Shown here: piece by piece, positions 1-8,109 of the stretch
Position numbering within the stretch: the first letter of the stretch is position 1
How the letters are laid out: each line of letters starts with the position of its first letter
Source: DATMNI01 sp035570275
GTDB taxonomy: Bacteria; Acidobacteriota; Terriglobia; Bryobacterales; Bryobacteraceae
Reading direction: 5' to 3'
NCBI GenBank assembly: GCA_035570275.1
Contig: DATMNI010000148.1
Span: 8,265 to 72,264, forward strand
Length of the DNA: 64,000 nt
Translations under genes and position numbers: made by a program
Notes under the pieces: model-generated
What the model saw: only the letters and a program-made list of their open reading frames with translations
Told to the model about the DNA's origin: nothing
Database searches by the model: none

Positions 1-105
1 TGCCGGTGGCCGGTGGGAGGCTGGCGCTTACCGGCATCCGGCCACTGGCATCCGGCATCGGTTTCGGTTTCTTTTTCGGCATCCGTTCCTACGTCCAGGC
101 GCATC
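1..105. other. Non-coding edge, low-complexity GGCATCCGG-rich DNA
   Basis: No credible gene is seen. The stretch is made of short near-repeats of the words GCCGGTGG and GGCATCCGG/GGCATC, and a similar run of GCCGGCATCC words recurs near 56811-56837. It lies downstream of the DUF5615 gene, which is read on the minus strand, and may be a decayed repeat copy. Confidence 0.4.
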
Positions 106-432
106 CTAACGAATGCCGATCCGAACTGCCTCACCCGGTTTCAAGGTTTCAAGTGCAGTCAGCACATCCGGCAACAGAACCAGCAGATCATCGAGATTCG
201 TGGTGCGGGCTCGAACAACCACCAAAGCGATCGAGCGGCCGCGCAAGCTTTGCTGATGCGGCATGTTCTGATCCACAGTGATCAGTACTTCGAAGCCTGC
301 CTGGTCCGCGGCGGCCAGGAGTGCACCATTAGCTAAACCAGTGAGCCCCGCGTACCGGCAGGTTTGGCATTCATGACCAGCGAAGTGGTGACGGAGTCCC
401 TCGTCTATGCACTCGTCCAGAAGAAGGCGCAT
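106..432 (-). CDS. DUF5615 family PIN-like toxin protein
   Basis: A 108-residue protein beginning MRLLLDECIDEGL, which is the usual opening of the DUF5615/PIN-like fold (strand followed by an acidic D-E pair). A second acidic position follows in LITVDQNM, and the family motif SIALVVVRARTTNLDDLL is present. These Asp residues are expected to form the PIN-like metal site of a putative ribonuclease toxin. The gene starts immediately after the stop of the upstream DUF433 gene (TGA at 433-435, ATG at 430-432), so the pair is very probably one transcript. DUF433-DUF5615 pairs are widespread and are regarded as toxin-antitoxin-like modules; the activity itself is inferred. Confidence 0.85.
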   Translation of the reverse strand: MRLLLDECIDEGLRHHFAGHECQTCRYAGLTGLANGALLAAADQAGFEVLITVDQNMPHQQSLRGRSIALVVVRARTTNLDDLLVLLPDVLTALETLKPGEAVRIGIR

Positions 433-639
433 TCAATGGCTGGCGAGCAAGGATTTTCTCGCTTCTTCCAAAGCTCGCAGAGCCTGCTCCCGACTGACCG
501 TGGGGAACCCCTCTAGAAAGCGCTCCAAACTGTGACCGGCCTCGAGGTATTCGAATAGGGTGCGCACTAGAACACGTGTGCCGCGAAACGTCGGCTCACC
601 GGACATGATGGCGGAATCGCGAACGACGACGGACTTCAT
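433..639 (-). CDS. DUF433 domain protein, probable antitoxin partner
   Basis: About 68 residues when started at the ATG at 637-639 (MKSVVVRDSAIMSGEPTFRG). An upstream ATG would add 14 unconserved residues. The sequence SGEPTFRGTRVLVRTLFEYLEAG is the DUF433 signature, followed by the helical segment with FPTVSREQALRALEEA, a winged-helix-like DNA-binding module. The gene precedes and abuts the DUF5615 gene, giving the usual order of antitoxin-like then PIN-like toxin. It probably neutralises the partner and may autoregulate the operon; neither is shown by sequence alone. Confidence 0.85.
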   Translation of the reverse strand: MKSVVVRDSAIMSGEPTFRGTRVLVRTLFEYLEAGHSLERFLEGFPTVSREQALRALEEARKSLLASH

Positions 640-844
640 GTCTTCATTGTGCCTCAATTGACCACCACCGTGGTTTCGCAACTTCGATTCGCGGCGACGC
701 CCGGGTACGCCAGCCCGGCCGGCGCCTTTCTTCCGAGTCGGCGGTGAACCGTCCGGAACCGGCGTAGGTAAACGCGACGCGACGGATCGTTACTTTCAGG
801 CAACAGACTCGCCCCTGAGCCACTGCGCCTTTCGGCCCGCTCCT

Positions 845-922
845 GTCGATCATCTGAAAAGAACACCTAACCTTCTCTCAGGATGAGCGTATTATATTCA
901 TAAACACTAGTCGATCATCGAC
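845..922 (+). promoter_or_regulatory. Candidate operator region for the PadR gene
   Basis: The palindrome GTCGATCATCGAC lies at 910-922, directly before the ribosome-binding site AGGAGA (923-928) of the PadR gene. The same ten bases GTCGATCATC also occur at 845-854. An AT-rich TATTAT word at 890-895 could be a -10 element, but no good -35 is seen. A palindrome covering the translation-initiation region of a PadR gene suits autorepression; this is inference. Confidence 0.35.
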
Positions 923-930
923 AGGAGAAC

Positions 931-1290
931 ATGCCGAGACGCCAATCCCCGCTCCAATCCGAGATGGTTCAGGGAACCCTGGACATGCTGATCCTCCAGA
1001 CACTCGTGCTTGGTCCCGCCCATGGCCAGACAATTGCCCATGCCATAGAGCGGGGCTCGAACGAGGTGCTTCAAGTTGAACACGGATCGCTTTACCCGGC
1101 CCTTCACCGTCTCGAGAATCGAGGCTGGATCGCCGCGTTCTGGGGAACGTCGGAAAACAACCGTAAGGCCAGGTATTACCGGCTAACGCCCGAGGGCAAA
1201 AGGCAGCTCACCGCACAGACATCTCGTTGGGAGGAAGTAGTGCGGGCTATCGGCCGCATCCTGAATCCGGTTGTGGAGCGGCAGCGATGA
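931..1290 (+). CDS. PadR family transcriptional regulator (acidobacterial type)
   Basis: A 119-residue winged-helix repressor. The PadR core is clear: MVQGTLDMLILQTLVLGPAHG, then the recognition region EVLQVEHGSLYPALHRLENRGWI, then the wing RKARYYRLTPEGKRQL. The C-terminal helix is short, as in PadR subfamily 2. ATG at 931 has AGGAGA five bases upstream. The gene ends in an ATGA overlap with the permease gene (1287-1290), so the two are translationally coupled. This coupling of a small PadR protein to a duplicated permease is the hallmark acidobacterial arrangement. It probably represses its own operon until a ligand or stress releases it; the signal is unknown. Confidence 0.93.
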   Translation: MPRRQSPLQSEMVQGTLDMLILQTLVLGPAHGQTIAHAIERGSNEVLQVEHGSLYPALHRLENRGWIAAFWGTSENNRKARYYRLTPEGKRQLTAQTSRWEEVVRAIGRILNPVVERQR

Positions 1291-3941
1291 ACTGGCGCCG
1301 ATTCTTCCGCCGTGATCAAGCCGATGCCGAGCAGCGCGACGAGCTCGATTTTTACCTGGACGTCACCACGAAAGAGTACGTCGAACGCGGAATGGAGCCT
1401 GCCGCGGCCCGGGCAGCGGCACGGCGGAAACTCGGTAACCGAACGCTGATCCGCGAGGAGGTTTATCGCATGAACACGCTCACATTCATGGAGAGTGTGC
1501 TACGGGATGCGCGCCATGCTGTGCGGATGATCCGAACCAGGCCCGCGTTCAGCCTGACGGCTTTGCTTTCGCTCGCTTTAGGCATCGGCTCGAATACTGC
1601 CCTCTTCACTGTGTTGAACGCCGTCCTCATCCGGCCCTTGCCCTATCCCGGGTCGGACGCCCTGGTGCGCGTGGCGAACCGGCTCGTAATCCAAGGGCAG
1701 GTCTTCGAAGACTCGGATCTCTCCCCCGGCATGTACGCTGCCTGCAAGGGGAGCGCAAGGGCCTTCGAAAGCTTCGGGGTTTGGACTTCCGGCACCGCCA
1801 CGGTGACCGGATTGGGAGATCCCGAGCAACTCCTGTCCGTGACGGCAACGCAGGGCGTCCTGCCCACACTGGGCGTACCCGCGTATATCGGCCGATGGTT
1901 CTCAAGCAAAGATGACAGTCTGGGCACTCCCCAGACGGTGATTCTTAGTTACGGATATTGGCGGCGGAAGTTCGGCGGCGATCCCGGGGCACTCGGTCGC
2001 ACCATTCTGATTGATTTCATTCCGCGCCAGATTGTCGGAGTGATGCCTCGGGCGTTTCGGTTCGTTAACCTCTCCCCAGACATACTGCTGCCGCAGCGGT
2101 TTCCCATGAGCGGGCTCAGACCGGACGAGCTCAGCTACATAGGTATCGCCAAGCTCAAAACGGGCGTTACGGTGGCGCTGGCCAATCAAGATGTGGCGCG
2201 TGTTTGGAAGACCTGGGGCGAAGCGGTTGGGGCGGCCAACATGCTCAAGATGCTCCAAGTCGAACCTAACCTGCACCCGCTGAAGAAGGATGTCGTGGGG
2301 GACGTCGGTTCCGTGCTGAGATTTCTCATGGGAGCGCTCGGCCTGGTGCTCTTGATGGTTTGCGCCAACGTGGCGAACCTCGCGCTTGTCCGTGCGCAAT
2401 CCCGCCGGCAGGAATTTGCTATTCGTCGGGCGCTTGGGGCGGGTGCGGCAACAATTGCGCGGGAACTGCTGGTCGAGAGTCTGACGCTGGGCATCCTCGG
2501 CGGCGCCCTCGGCCTGCTGTTGGCGTATGCAGGTCTTCGACTGCTGGTGACGCATGGGCCAGCGACTCTTCCCCGGCTCGCGGAGATATCAATCGACGGA
2601 ACAGCGCTGGCATTTGCGCTGGCATGCTCGCTTGGGTCGAGCATTCTGTTCGGATTGGCCGCGGTGCTCCGGTCCGGCATCTCCCACCGAATTCAAAGCG
2701 CACGAGGCGCGACGCAAGGGGTTCAACAACTCCGGGCTCAGAATGCGCTCGTAGTCGCGCAGCTAGCGCTTGCGTTTGTGCTGCTGGTGGCCTCCGGCTT
2801 GATGATCCGAAGCTTTCTCGCCTTGCGAGCGGTAGCACCGGGATTTACACATCCCGAGTGGATTCAGACAGTCCGTATTTTGATCCCGGAGGCGCTGACG
2901 CCAGATCCGGAGCAGGTAATCCGCATGCAGTCTGAAATTCTTAGCAGGCTTTCCACCATTCCTGGTGTGACAGCGGCAGGGTTCGCCAGCGGATTGCCGC
3001 TGGAATCGGAGTACCGGAACGGCATAGTCGTCGCCGTTGAAGGCAGGACGCCCCCAGACCAGATGCCTCCGAACCGCGCTTTCAAGAATATTTCACCGGG
3101 CCTCCTTGCCGCGCAAGGTACGCGATTGTTAGCCGGGAGGGATTTCACCTGGGACGACATACTCGCTCAACGGCGCGTCGCCATCGTCTCCGGGAACATG
3201 GCCCGCGAAAATTGGGGCAAGCCTGCCGATGCGCTGGGCAAGCGGATACGGTTCGGCAGAGACGGCCCTTGGAGTGAAGTCGTCGGTGTAGCGGAGAATG
3301 TTTACGCCGACGGTGTGAACCGCCCAGCGCCCGCCACAGTCTATTCCCGTCTCGGAGTACAACCACCGGTTCGGCCTGGCGGCACAGCAATCGTTCGTCG
3401 TGCCGTCACGTTTGCCATTCGAAGCCAACGTGCCGGCACGGAAGCATTCCTGCGGGAAGTTGCCGCTGCGATCCACGCCGTGAATCCCAATTTACCGTTG
3501 GCCAGAGTGCGGACTCTGAACGATGTCTACCGCCAATCGATGGCGCATACATCCTTCGCACTCGTTCTGCTCGTTATAGCCGGGGCCATGGCGTTGACAC
3601 TCGCGATAGTCGGAGTCTACGGCGTTCTGGCCTACGCTGTCGCGCAGCGCCGGCATGAGGTCGGCATCCGCGTTGCCCTGGGCGCCGAGCCCCGAGCACT
3701 CAAGTGGCTGTTCGTCCGCAAAGGGCTCATCCTTAACTGTATCGGCGGCATCGTTGGATTGGCATTAGCAGGAGGTCTGTCACGTTGGACCTCTTCCCTG
3801 CTGTTTGGCATCACGCCGTTTGATCCACTCACGTACGTCGCATCGGGGGCGCTCATCGCTGCGGCAGCCATGGCTGCGAGCTACGTCCCGGCGCGCCAGG
3901 CCGCGTCCGTGGACCCAATGGAGACGCTCCGCAGCGAATAG
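1287..3941 (+). CDS. ADOP-family duplicated MacB/FtsX-like permease
   Basis: An 884-residue integral membrane protein; ATG at 1287 overlaps the PadR stop, and a longer in-frame reading from 1227 is not supported. Residues 1-65 form the charged prefix typical of acidobacterial permeases (MNWRRFF, RDELDFYLD). A first transmembrane helix follows (SLTALLSLALGIGSNTALFT), then a MacB periplasmic core domain and a three-helix FtsX bundle. A second core domain and FtsX bundle come next, ending in VPARQAASVDPMETLRSE. The protein is therefore an internally duplicated MacB/FtsX permease of the acidobacterial duplicated orphan permease family. No ATPase gene is adjacent. Substrate is unknown; export of peptides, antibiotics or lipids is the family-level guess. 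Confidence 0.92.
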   Translation: MNWRRFFRRDQADAEQRDELDFYLDVTTKEYVERGMEPAAARAAARRKLGNRTLIREEVYRMNTLTFMESVLRDARHAVRMIRTRPAFSLTALLSLALGIGSNTALFTVLNAVLIRPLPYPGSDALVRVANRLVIQGQVFEDSDLSPGMYAACKGSARAFESFGVWTSGTATVTGLGDPEQLLSVTATQGVLPTLGVPAYIGRWFSSKDDSLGTPQTVILSYGYWRRKFGGDPGALGRTILIDFIPRQIVGVMPRAFRFVNLSPDILLPQRFPMSGLRPDELSYIGIAKLKTGVTVALANQDVARVWKTWGEAVGAANMLKMLQVEPNLHPLKKDVVGDVGSVLRFLMGALGLVLLMVCANVANLALVRAQSRRQEFAIRRALGAGAATIARELLVESLTLGILGGALGLLLAYAGLRLLVTHGPATLPRLAEISIDGTALAFALACSLGSSILFGLAAVLRSGISHRIQSARGATQGVQQLRAQNALVVAQLALAFVLLVASGLMIRSFLALRAVAPGFTHPEWIQTVRILIPEALTPDPEQVIRMQSEILSRLSTIPGVTAAGFASGLPLESEYRNGIVVAVEGRTPPDQMPPNRAFKNISPGLLAAQGTRLLAGRDFTWDDILAQRRVAIVSGNMARENWGKPADALGKRIRFGRDGPWSEVVGVAENVYADGVNRPAPATVYSRLGVQPPVRPGGTAIVRRAVTFAIRSQRAGTEAFLREVAAAIHAVNPNLPLARVRTLNDVYRQSMAHTSFALVLLVIAGAMALTLAIVGVYGVLAYAVAQRRHEVGIRVALGAEPRALKWLFVRKGLILNCIGGIVGLALAGGLSRWTSSLLFGITPFDPLTYVASGALIAAAAMAASYVPARQAASVDPMETLRSE

Positions 3942-4113
3942 ACGCGTAGCTCCGGGATCCCGCCGATTAAACCGGTCGGCCAGAAATAGACCCAGAAATA
4001 GACGCCAGAGTTAGTTTCTAGCATGACCAAACCTGAGAATTCATCTCTCAGATTGAATCGCTTAGTCTTAGGTTACGGCAGGTTAAGCCTATCTATGTAA
4101 CGTCCGGGTAACA
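3942..4113. other. Intergenic DNA with a 12-bp tandem duplication
   Basis: No gene is seen between the permease stop and repeat R3. The word CAGAAATAGAC occurs twice in tandem near 3980-4005, one of many short duplications in the window. No clear terminator hairpin with a T-run is visible. Confidence 0.4.
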
Positions 4114-4424
4114 TCGCGGACCGAAAACCCTCCCATCTGGCTCAATTCAAGGGGCAGGAATCAACCTGGCCTGGAGTCGTATTTGCTTTCTTGGCGTCTT
4201 GGCGACTTGGCGACCAACAAAAGAAGACCGCTACGACGAACAAAGCCATTGCCAAGGAGATCGTCGACTCCGATCAACTTCCACGTGCCGCGGGTCCAAG
4301 AAAGCTTCACGCGAATCGTACGGGCTAGGAGAAGATGATCACGCAAAGTCGCCAAGTCGCAAAGAGGCGTAGGGATACCTCGACACCCTCTCCTTGGGTT
4401 TTCAAGGGCGCAGCCCTTGGTTAT
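4114..4424 (+). repeat. Dispersed repeat R3, copy 1, with a 69-bp insert
   Basis: This stretch matches, in inverted orientation, 22586-22828. Shared landmarks are CGGACCGAAAACCCTCCCAT, AATTCAAGGGGCAGGAATCA, the GTCGACTCCGATCAACTTCC word and the end CCCTTGGTTAT. Copy 1 is 311 bp and copy 2 is 243 bp. The difference is a 69-bp segment at 4186-4254 that contains three CTTGGCG(A/T) words, the same word found in the tandem repeat at 9.3-9.6 kb. No convincing protein is encoded in either copy. Confidence 0.85.
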
Positions 4425-4595
4425 AATTAGACCATAGATACGCCGCGGTGCAGACCGATGCTCGTTCTCGGGTGATTGCTTCCCCATCGGTCAGCCAAGT
4501 GCAAGTTGTTTGTGACCAACTTGGGTTAGCCCCTGCGGGAAATTAAGTCACCGAAGGAGTTCGCGCGTCTCCGGGGGCTTACAGTTCCGCGGTTG
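4425..4595. other. Intergenic DNA after R3
   Basis: No gene or recognisable RNA is seen here. It lies between repeat R3 and the 3' end of the minus-strand DUF4386 gene. Confidence 0.4.
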
Positions 4596-5351
4596 TCAGG
4601 CAATGCCTGGCTTCGGTTCGCCGGCACGCCAGGCGGTTGCTTTCTCTTTCCACTTGGGGACGTTCACACCCATAACGAGGAGCCAAAGGCATACCGATAG
4701 TTCTCCGATGAAGGAGGGCACCAGAATGTAGGGGAACAGTTGGCCCGCGAAGGCGGGTGCAAGGAAGCTCGCGAAGCTGTTGATCAGGTAGCTTAAACCC
4801 GCCATGGCAAGCAGCACGCCTAGTATTCGGGGAAAGAAGGTCGACTTGAAAATCAGGTATCCGCTGATCATGCAATCGAATGCGAAAACCGCCAGGCTGA
4901 GGTTGTAGCCCACCGACTGCAACACGAGAGACATGTACCCCAGAGCCTGTAACTGTTCTGCATTGAATGCGCTCAAGTAGCGCTCGCCCCCCAGTAGAAT
5001 CAAAGGGGCGAAATGATTGAGTAAACTGACGCTCTCGATGGAAATTGTCACCAGGGCAAAGAATACCTCAAGCAAAGCCAGGCTCCTGTTCACCAGCTTG
5101 AAGAAGTTATAGAAGATGATCGTCAACGGTAAACCGCATATACAAACTATGATCCCAGCGGCGAAGCCCAACCGGTAGAGCTGCTCGTGCGCCAGAATGT
5201 TGCGCGCTGTCGCCGCGGCGTCCCCATTCACGAGCACGCGTTCGCGAACAAAGACTTCGGCGAATAGGCCCAAGGCGATGATGATCAAATATAAGAAGCC
5301 GGCGATTCTTGCGGAAATTTGCGGCGATGTTTCATCGGTATGACCGGTCAT
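4596..5351 (-). CDS. DUF4386 family integral membrane protein
   Basis: A 251-residue protein with about six hydrophobic segments. The opening SARIAGFLYLIIIALGLFAE is the diagnostic N-terminal helix of DUF4386, followed by a loop with DAAATARNILAHEQLYRLGF. Later helices include GYNLSLAVFAFDCMISGYLI and the last segment ending in WLLVMGVN. The short cytosolic tail is basic. ATG at 5349-5351 has a GGGAG ribosome-binding site five bases upstream. Family function is unknown; members occur widely in soil bacteria as single genes. No operon partner is visible, and repeat R2 lies directly upstream. Confidence 0.88.
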   Translation of the reverse strand: MTGHTDETSPQISARIAGFLYLIIIALGLFAEVFVRERVLVNGDAAATARNILAHEQLYRLGFAAGIIVCICGLPLTIIFYNFFKLVNRSLALLEVFFALVTISIESVSLLNHFAPLILLGGERYLSAFNAEQLQALGYMSLVLQSVGYNLSLAVFAFDCMISGYLIFKSTFFPRILGVLLAMAGLSYLINSFASFLAPAFAGQLFPYILVPSFIGELSVCLWLLVMGVNVPKWKEKATAWRAGEPKPGIA

Positions 5352-5370
5352 TTCGGCTCCCTTGTAATGT

Positions 5371-5500
5371 TAAGCTAAGTACACCGTTTCAATAATACAG
5401 TCTCGTATTTCGAGACAGCCGCTCCGTGACCGTCGCGGCTCTGATCGGAGCCGCGCGCGTTAGCAAGCGGTTTCCCAATACGTTGGTGAACTTCTGAAAC
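5371..5500 (-). repeat. Dispersed repeat R2, near-complete copy
   Basis: One edge is TAAGCTAAGTACACCGTTTC and the other is AACTTCTGAAAC. The interior has GACCGTCGCGGCTCTGATCG, GGAGCCGCGCGCG and TTAGCAAGCGGTTTCCC. Both edges and the interior recur at 50213-50378 in the opposite orientation, and in rearranged form at 21231-21360. Edges carrying GTTTCA and TGAAAC give the element short inverted ends. The centre GGCTCTGATCGGAGCC is an inverted repeat. Confidence 0.8.
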
Positions 5501-5724
5501 CGCGTACTAAGCAACGCCAATCGATCTTGATCAGGCGGCCTTTGCGCGATTCGATCCGGCCGCCGCTGAACACTTCCGCGAGCCGGGGGAAAGCGACAGC
5601 AGCGAGTTGGGCGGCAACGAACTCCATGTCGATTCGCGAGTAACGCCGCAGTATACACCGATGCTCGTTCTCGCATGGCCGCTCGGAAACTGACCGGCTG
5701 ACCACCGGTCTGCCCAACTGCGGC

Positions 5725-5749
5725 TCGCGACCCAGAGGGTCGCGGCCAC
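5725..5749 (-). repeat. Dispersed repeat R6 hairpin, abutting a stop codon
   Basis: Read on the minus strand this is GTGGCCGCGACCCTCTGGGT followed by CGCGA, an inverted repeat (CGCGACCC/GGGTCGCG). Close copies lie at 20006-20030 and 24054-24080. It starts at the base after the TAG stop of the alpha-oxoamine synthase gene. No T-run follows, so it is not a classical intrinsic terminator. Confidence 0.75.
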
Positions 5750-6988
5750 CTACCGCTCGATCTCCAGGAAGTTGGCCACCCGGTCCAGGGTATTCACCAG
5801 GCGCTCTACGTGCGCTTCGGTATGCGCCGCCGTACAGGAGATGCGGAGCAGGTTTTGGGCAGCCGCCGGACGCAGTACCGGGTTAGTGTAGATTCCCTCT
5901 TCGAGCAGCGCCTTGCAAAGGCGGCAGAGGTCCATCTCATCCTGGATCACCACCGGGACGATGGCGGTTTCGCCGGGCAGCACGGAATAGCCGCGGGCAC
6001 GCAGTTCGTCGCGCAATAGTTGGGCGATACGCAACAGGTGAAGACGGCGTTCCGGCTCCTTCTTCATGATCTGCAGCGCCGCGCCCACGGCGGCCACGGA
6101 GGCGGCGGGCAGGCTGGCGGAGAAAACGAAAGGCCGGGCGGTATGTTTCAGGTAATCCACCACCGCACGCTCCGAGGCAATGAAACCGCCCACCGAGGCC
6201 AGCGATTTGCTGAAGGTGCCCATTACGATATCGACCTCGTCCAGCACCCCCAGATGCTCGGCCGCGCCCGCGCCGGTGGCCCCCAGGACGCCGATGCCGT
6301 GCGCTTCATCCACGTACGTGCGCGCGCCGTACGGTTTGGCCAGCCTCAGGATGCCGGGCAAGTCGGCAATATCGCCTTCCATGCTGAAGACGCCTTCGGA
6401 AACGATGAAGATCTTATCTTCGGGCGGGCAGTTTTCCAGGCAGCGCTCGAAATGGTCCAGATCGTTGTGGCGGAACCGCATGGTCCGGGCCGGCGATCGC
6501 AGCGCCCCTTCCACCAGGCTGGCGTGCAGGTTGTGGTCGCATATCATCACGTCGCCCTTTTCGGTGAGAGCTGAAAGCGTAGCGTAGTTGGCCTGGAAGC
6601 CGGTACCGAAAATGATGGCGGATTCTTTATGTACGAACGCCGCCAGTTCCGCTTCCAGCTTGACGTGCAGATCCAACGTGCCGTTGAGCAGGCGCGAGCC
6701 GCTGCAACCGCTTCCGTATTTCTTCAGGGCCTGGACCGCGGCCTCCTTCACCTTGGGGTGCGTGATCAGATCCAGGTAGTCGTTGGACCCGAACATGAGC
6801 ACCTTGCGGTGCCCCATCCGAACCTCGCCCGGGCCACAGCCATCGCGGTCGCTGAAAACCTCGAAATACATGTAGAGGCCAGCGGATTGCAAATCGCTCG
6901 GACGAGTGAAACTGCGGCACTTCTCGAATATGTCGTTCGAAACGCTGCCCTTCTTCTTCCCGGTGATGTCGCTAGTCGATACGCGCAT
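5750..6988 (-). CDS. spt: Alpha-oxoamine synthase, probable serine palmitoyltransferase
   Basis: A PLP-dependent fold-type I enzyme of about 412 residues. It should condense an amino acid (L-serine inferred) with an acyl thioester to give 3-ketosphinganine, the first step of sphingolipid synthesis. Visible motifs are the N-terminal GSNDYLDL, GSGCSGSRLLNGT, CDHNLHASLVEG, VDEAHGIGVLGATG (Asp and His contacting PLP) and GTFSKSLASVGGFI, whose Lys (about residue 261) forms the Schiff base. FSKSLAS-GGF is the style seen in Spt proteins; BioF, Kbl and HemA usually have LGKA or LAKAF. The start could be TTG at 7003 or ATG at 6988; ATG is preceded by GAGGA and lies five bases after the upstream stop. 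The neighbours (GNAT, PAP2, SDR) support Spt over Kbl or BioF, since no biotin or threonine genes are nearby. Confidence 0.8.
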   Translation of the reverse strand: MRVSTSDITGKKKGSVSNDIFEKCRSFTRPSDLQSAGLYMYFEVFSDRDGCGPGEVRMGHRKVLMFGSNDYLDLITHPKVKEAAVQALKKYGSGCSGSRLLNGTLDLHVKLEAELAAFVHKESAIIFGTGFQANYATLSALTEKGDVMICDHNLHASLVEGALRSPARTMRFRHNDLDHFERCLENCPPEDKIFIVSEGVFSMEGDIADLPGILRLAKPYGARTYVDEAHGIGVLGATGAGAAEHLGVLDEVDIVMGTFSKSLASVGGFIASERAVVDYLKHTARPFVFSASLPAASVAAVGAALQIMKKEPERRLHLLRIAQLLRDELRARGYSVLPGETAIVPVVIQDEMDLCRLCKALLEEGIYTNPVLRPAAAQNLLRISCTAAHTEAHVERLVNTLDRVANFLEIER

Positions 6989-6993
6989 GGTCC

Positions 6994-8109
6994 TCAATTC
7001 CAATCGTAAATTCGGTAGGTTTTGTACCTTTTCGCTCCCATCACCTCGAGAGAGCGATTCATGAGCACATTGTCTTCAAGTATCCAGGACATCTCACAGT
7101 CACCAAAGCCCAACTTTCTGGCGCTGCGGACCAGAGTTGCGTAAAAACCCGCCGCCAGGCCGGAGGCTCGGTACTCCTCCACCACCCCCAGTGCAAGGAC
7201 CCGTACATTTTTGACCAAACGTTGATAATACAGGATTTTGAGCAGCCCTGTGGGAAAAAGGCTTCCACCGGCCGTTTTCAAGGCGTGGTTGACGTCGGGC
7301 AAGGCCAAGGCAAAACCGACCACGCGGTCTCCCACTTCGCCAATCAGCACCAGTTCGGGCTTTAGAATCATCTTCATCTCCTTGCCCATCAGGACGAATT
7401 CCTCGTGGGTCATGGGGATGAAGCCCCAATTGCGCGACCACGCCGCTTTGTACACGTTCCAGACCTTGTCCACGTCGCTGGCGAAGTCTTTCATGTTGAT
7501 GGGACGAACCCGGACTCCGTTAGTTGCCAGAACCTTGTCGGCGACGCGGCCGATCTTCTTCATGTCGATGATGTTGGCGTTGCTCAAATAAGCCAGCAGG
7601 TCTTTGGCCTTTCGCAAACCTACCTGCTCCATCAGTACCGGATAGTACTGCGGATTGTACGTCATCATCACCATCGGATCGGAATCGAAACCCTCGATCA
7701 ACAAGCCGCACTCGTAGTTGGTGGAGGGATTCACCGGGCCCCGGAGGAATTCCGCGCCGCGCTCCAACACCCACTGGCGCGCGCGCTCCAGCAGTGCCCG
7801 GGCCACCGCCACATCGTTCACACTTTCGAAGAAGCCGAAGAAGCCGGCCTTCTCCTGGTGGAACTGGTTGTGGTTGCGGTCGATGATGGCGGCGATGCGG
7901 CCTACCACCCGGCCGCCCTGGCGCGCCAGGAAGAACTCCGCGACGGCATTGGCGTAGAAAGGATGCTTCTCACGATCCAACAATTCCTTGACCGCGATTC
8001 GCAAAGGCGGAACCCAATGAGGCTGGTCGCGGTATAGCGAAAACGGGAGCTCGACGAACTCGTTCAGCGCCTTCTTGTTGTCGACCGCAACGACTTCAAT
8101 TCCTTCCAA
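6994..8109 (-). CDS. GNAT-fold acyltransferase, probable bacterial ceramide synthase
   Basis: A 371-residue protein. The N-terminal half has LPFSLYRDQPHWVPPL and HPFYANAVAEFFLARQGGRVVGRIAAIIDRN, a GNAT-type start. The C-terminal half holds a second acetyltransferase-like lobe with VRVLALGVVEEYRASGLAAG and ILEDNVLMNRSLEVMGAK. This two-lobed GNAT architecture next to an Spt gene matches the bacterial ceramide synthase (bCerS) described in Caulobacter, which N-acylates a sphingoid base and is unrelated to eukaryotic ceramide synthases. The start is TTG (8107-8109) with AAGGGG upstream; no alternative ATG lies nearby. It overlaps the end of the PAP2 gene by 14 bases, so the genes are co-transcribed. 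Assignment to ceramide synthesis rests on context and family recall and is not proven. Confidence 0.72.
   Translation of the reverse strand: MEGIEVVAVDNKKALNEFVELPFSLYRDQPHWVPPLRIAVKELLDREKHPFYANAVAEFFLARQGGRVVGRIAAIIDRNHNQFHQEKAGFFGFFESVNDVAVARALLERARQWVLERGAEFLRGPVNPSTNYECGLLIEGFDSDPMVMMTYNPQYYPVLMEQVGLRKAKDLLAYLSNANIIDMKKIGRVADKVLATNGVRVRPINMKDFASDVDKVWNVYKAAWSRNWGFIPMTHEEFVLMGKEMKMILKPELVLIGEVGDRVVGFALALPDVNHALKTAGGSLFPTGLLKILYYQRLVKNVRVLALGVVEEYRASGLAAGFYATLVRSARKLGFGDCEMSWILEDNVLMNRSLEVMGAKRYKTYRIYDWN

Noticed and set aside
5725..5749. R6 as an intrinsic terminator after the synthase gene
   Set aside because: The hairpin is strong but is not followed by a run of T on the transcribed strand.
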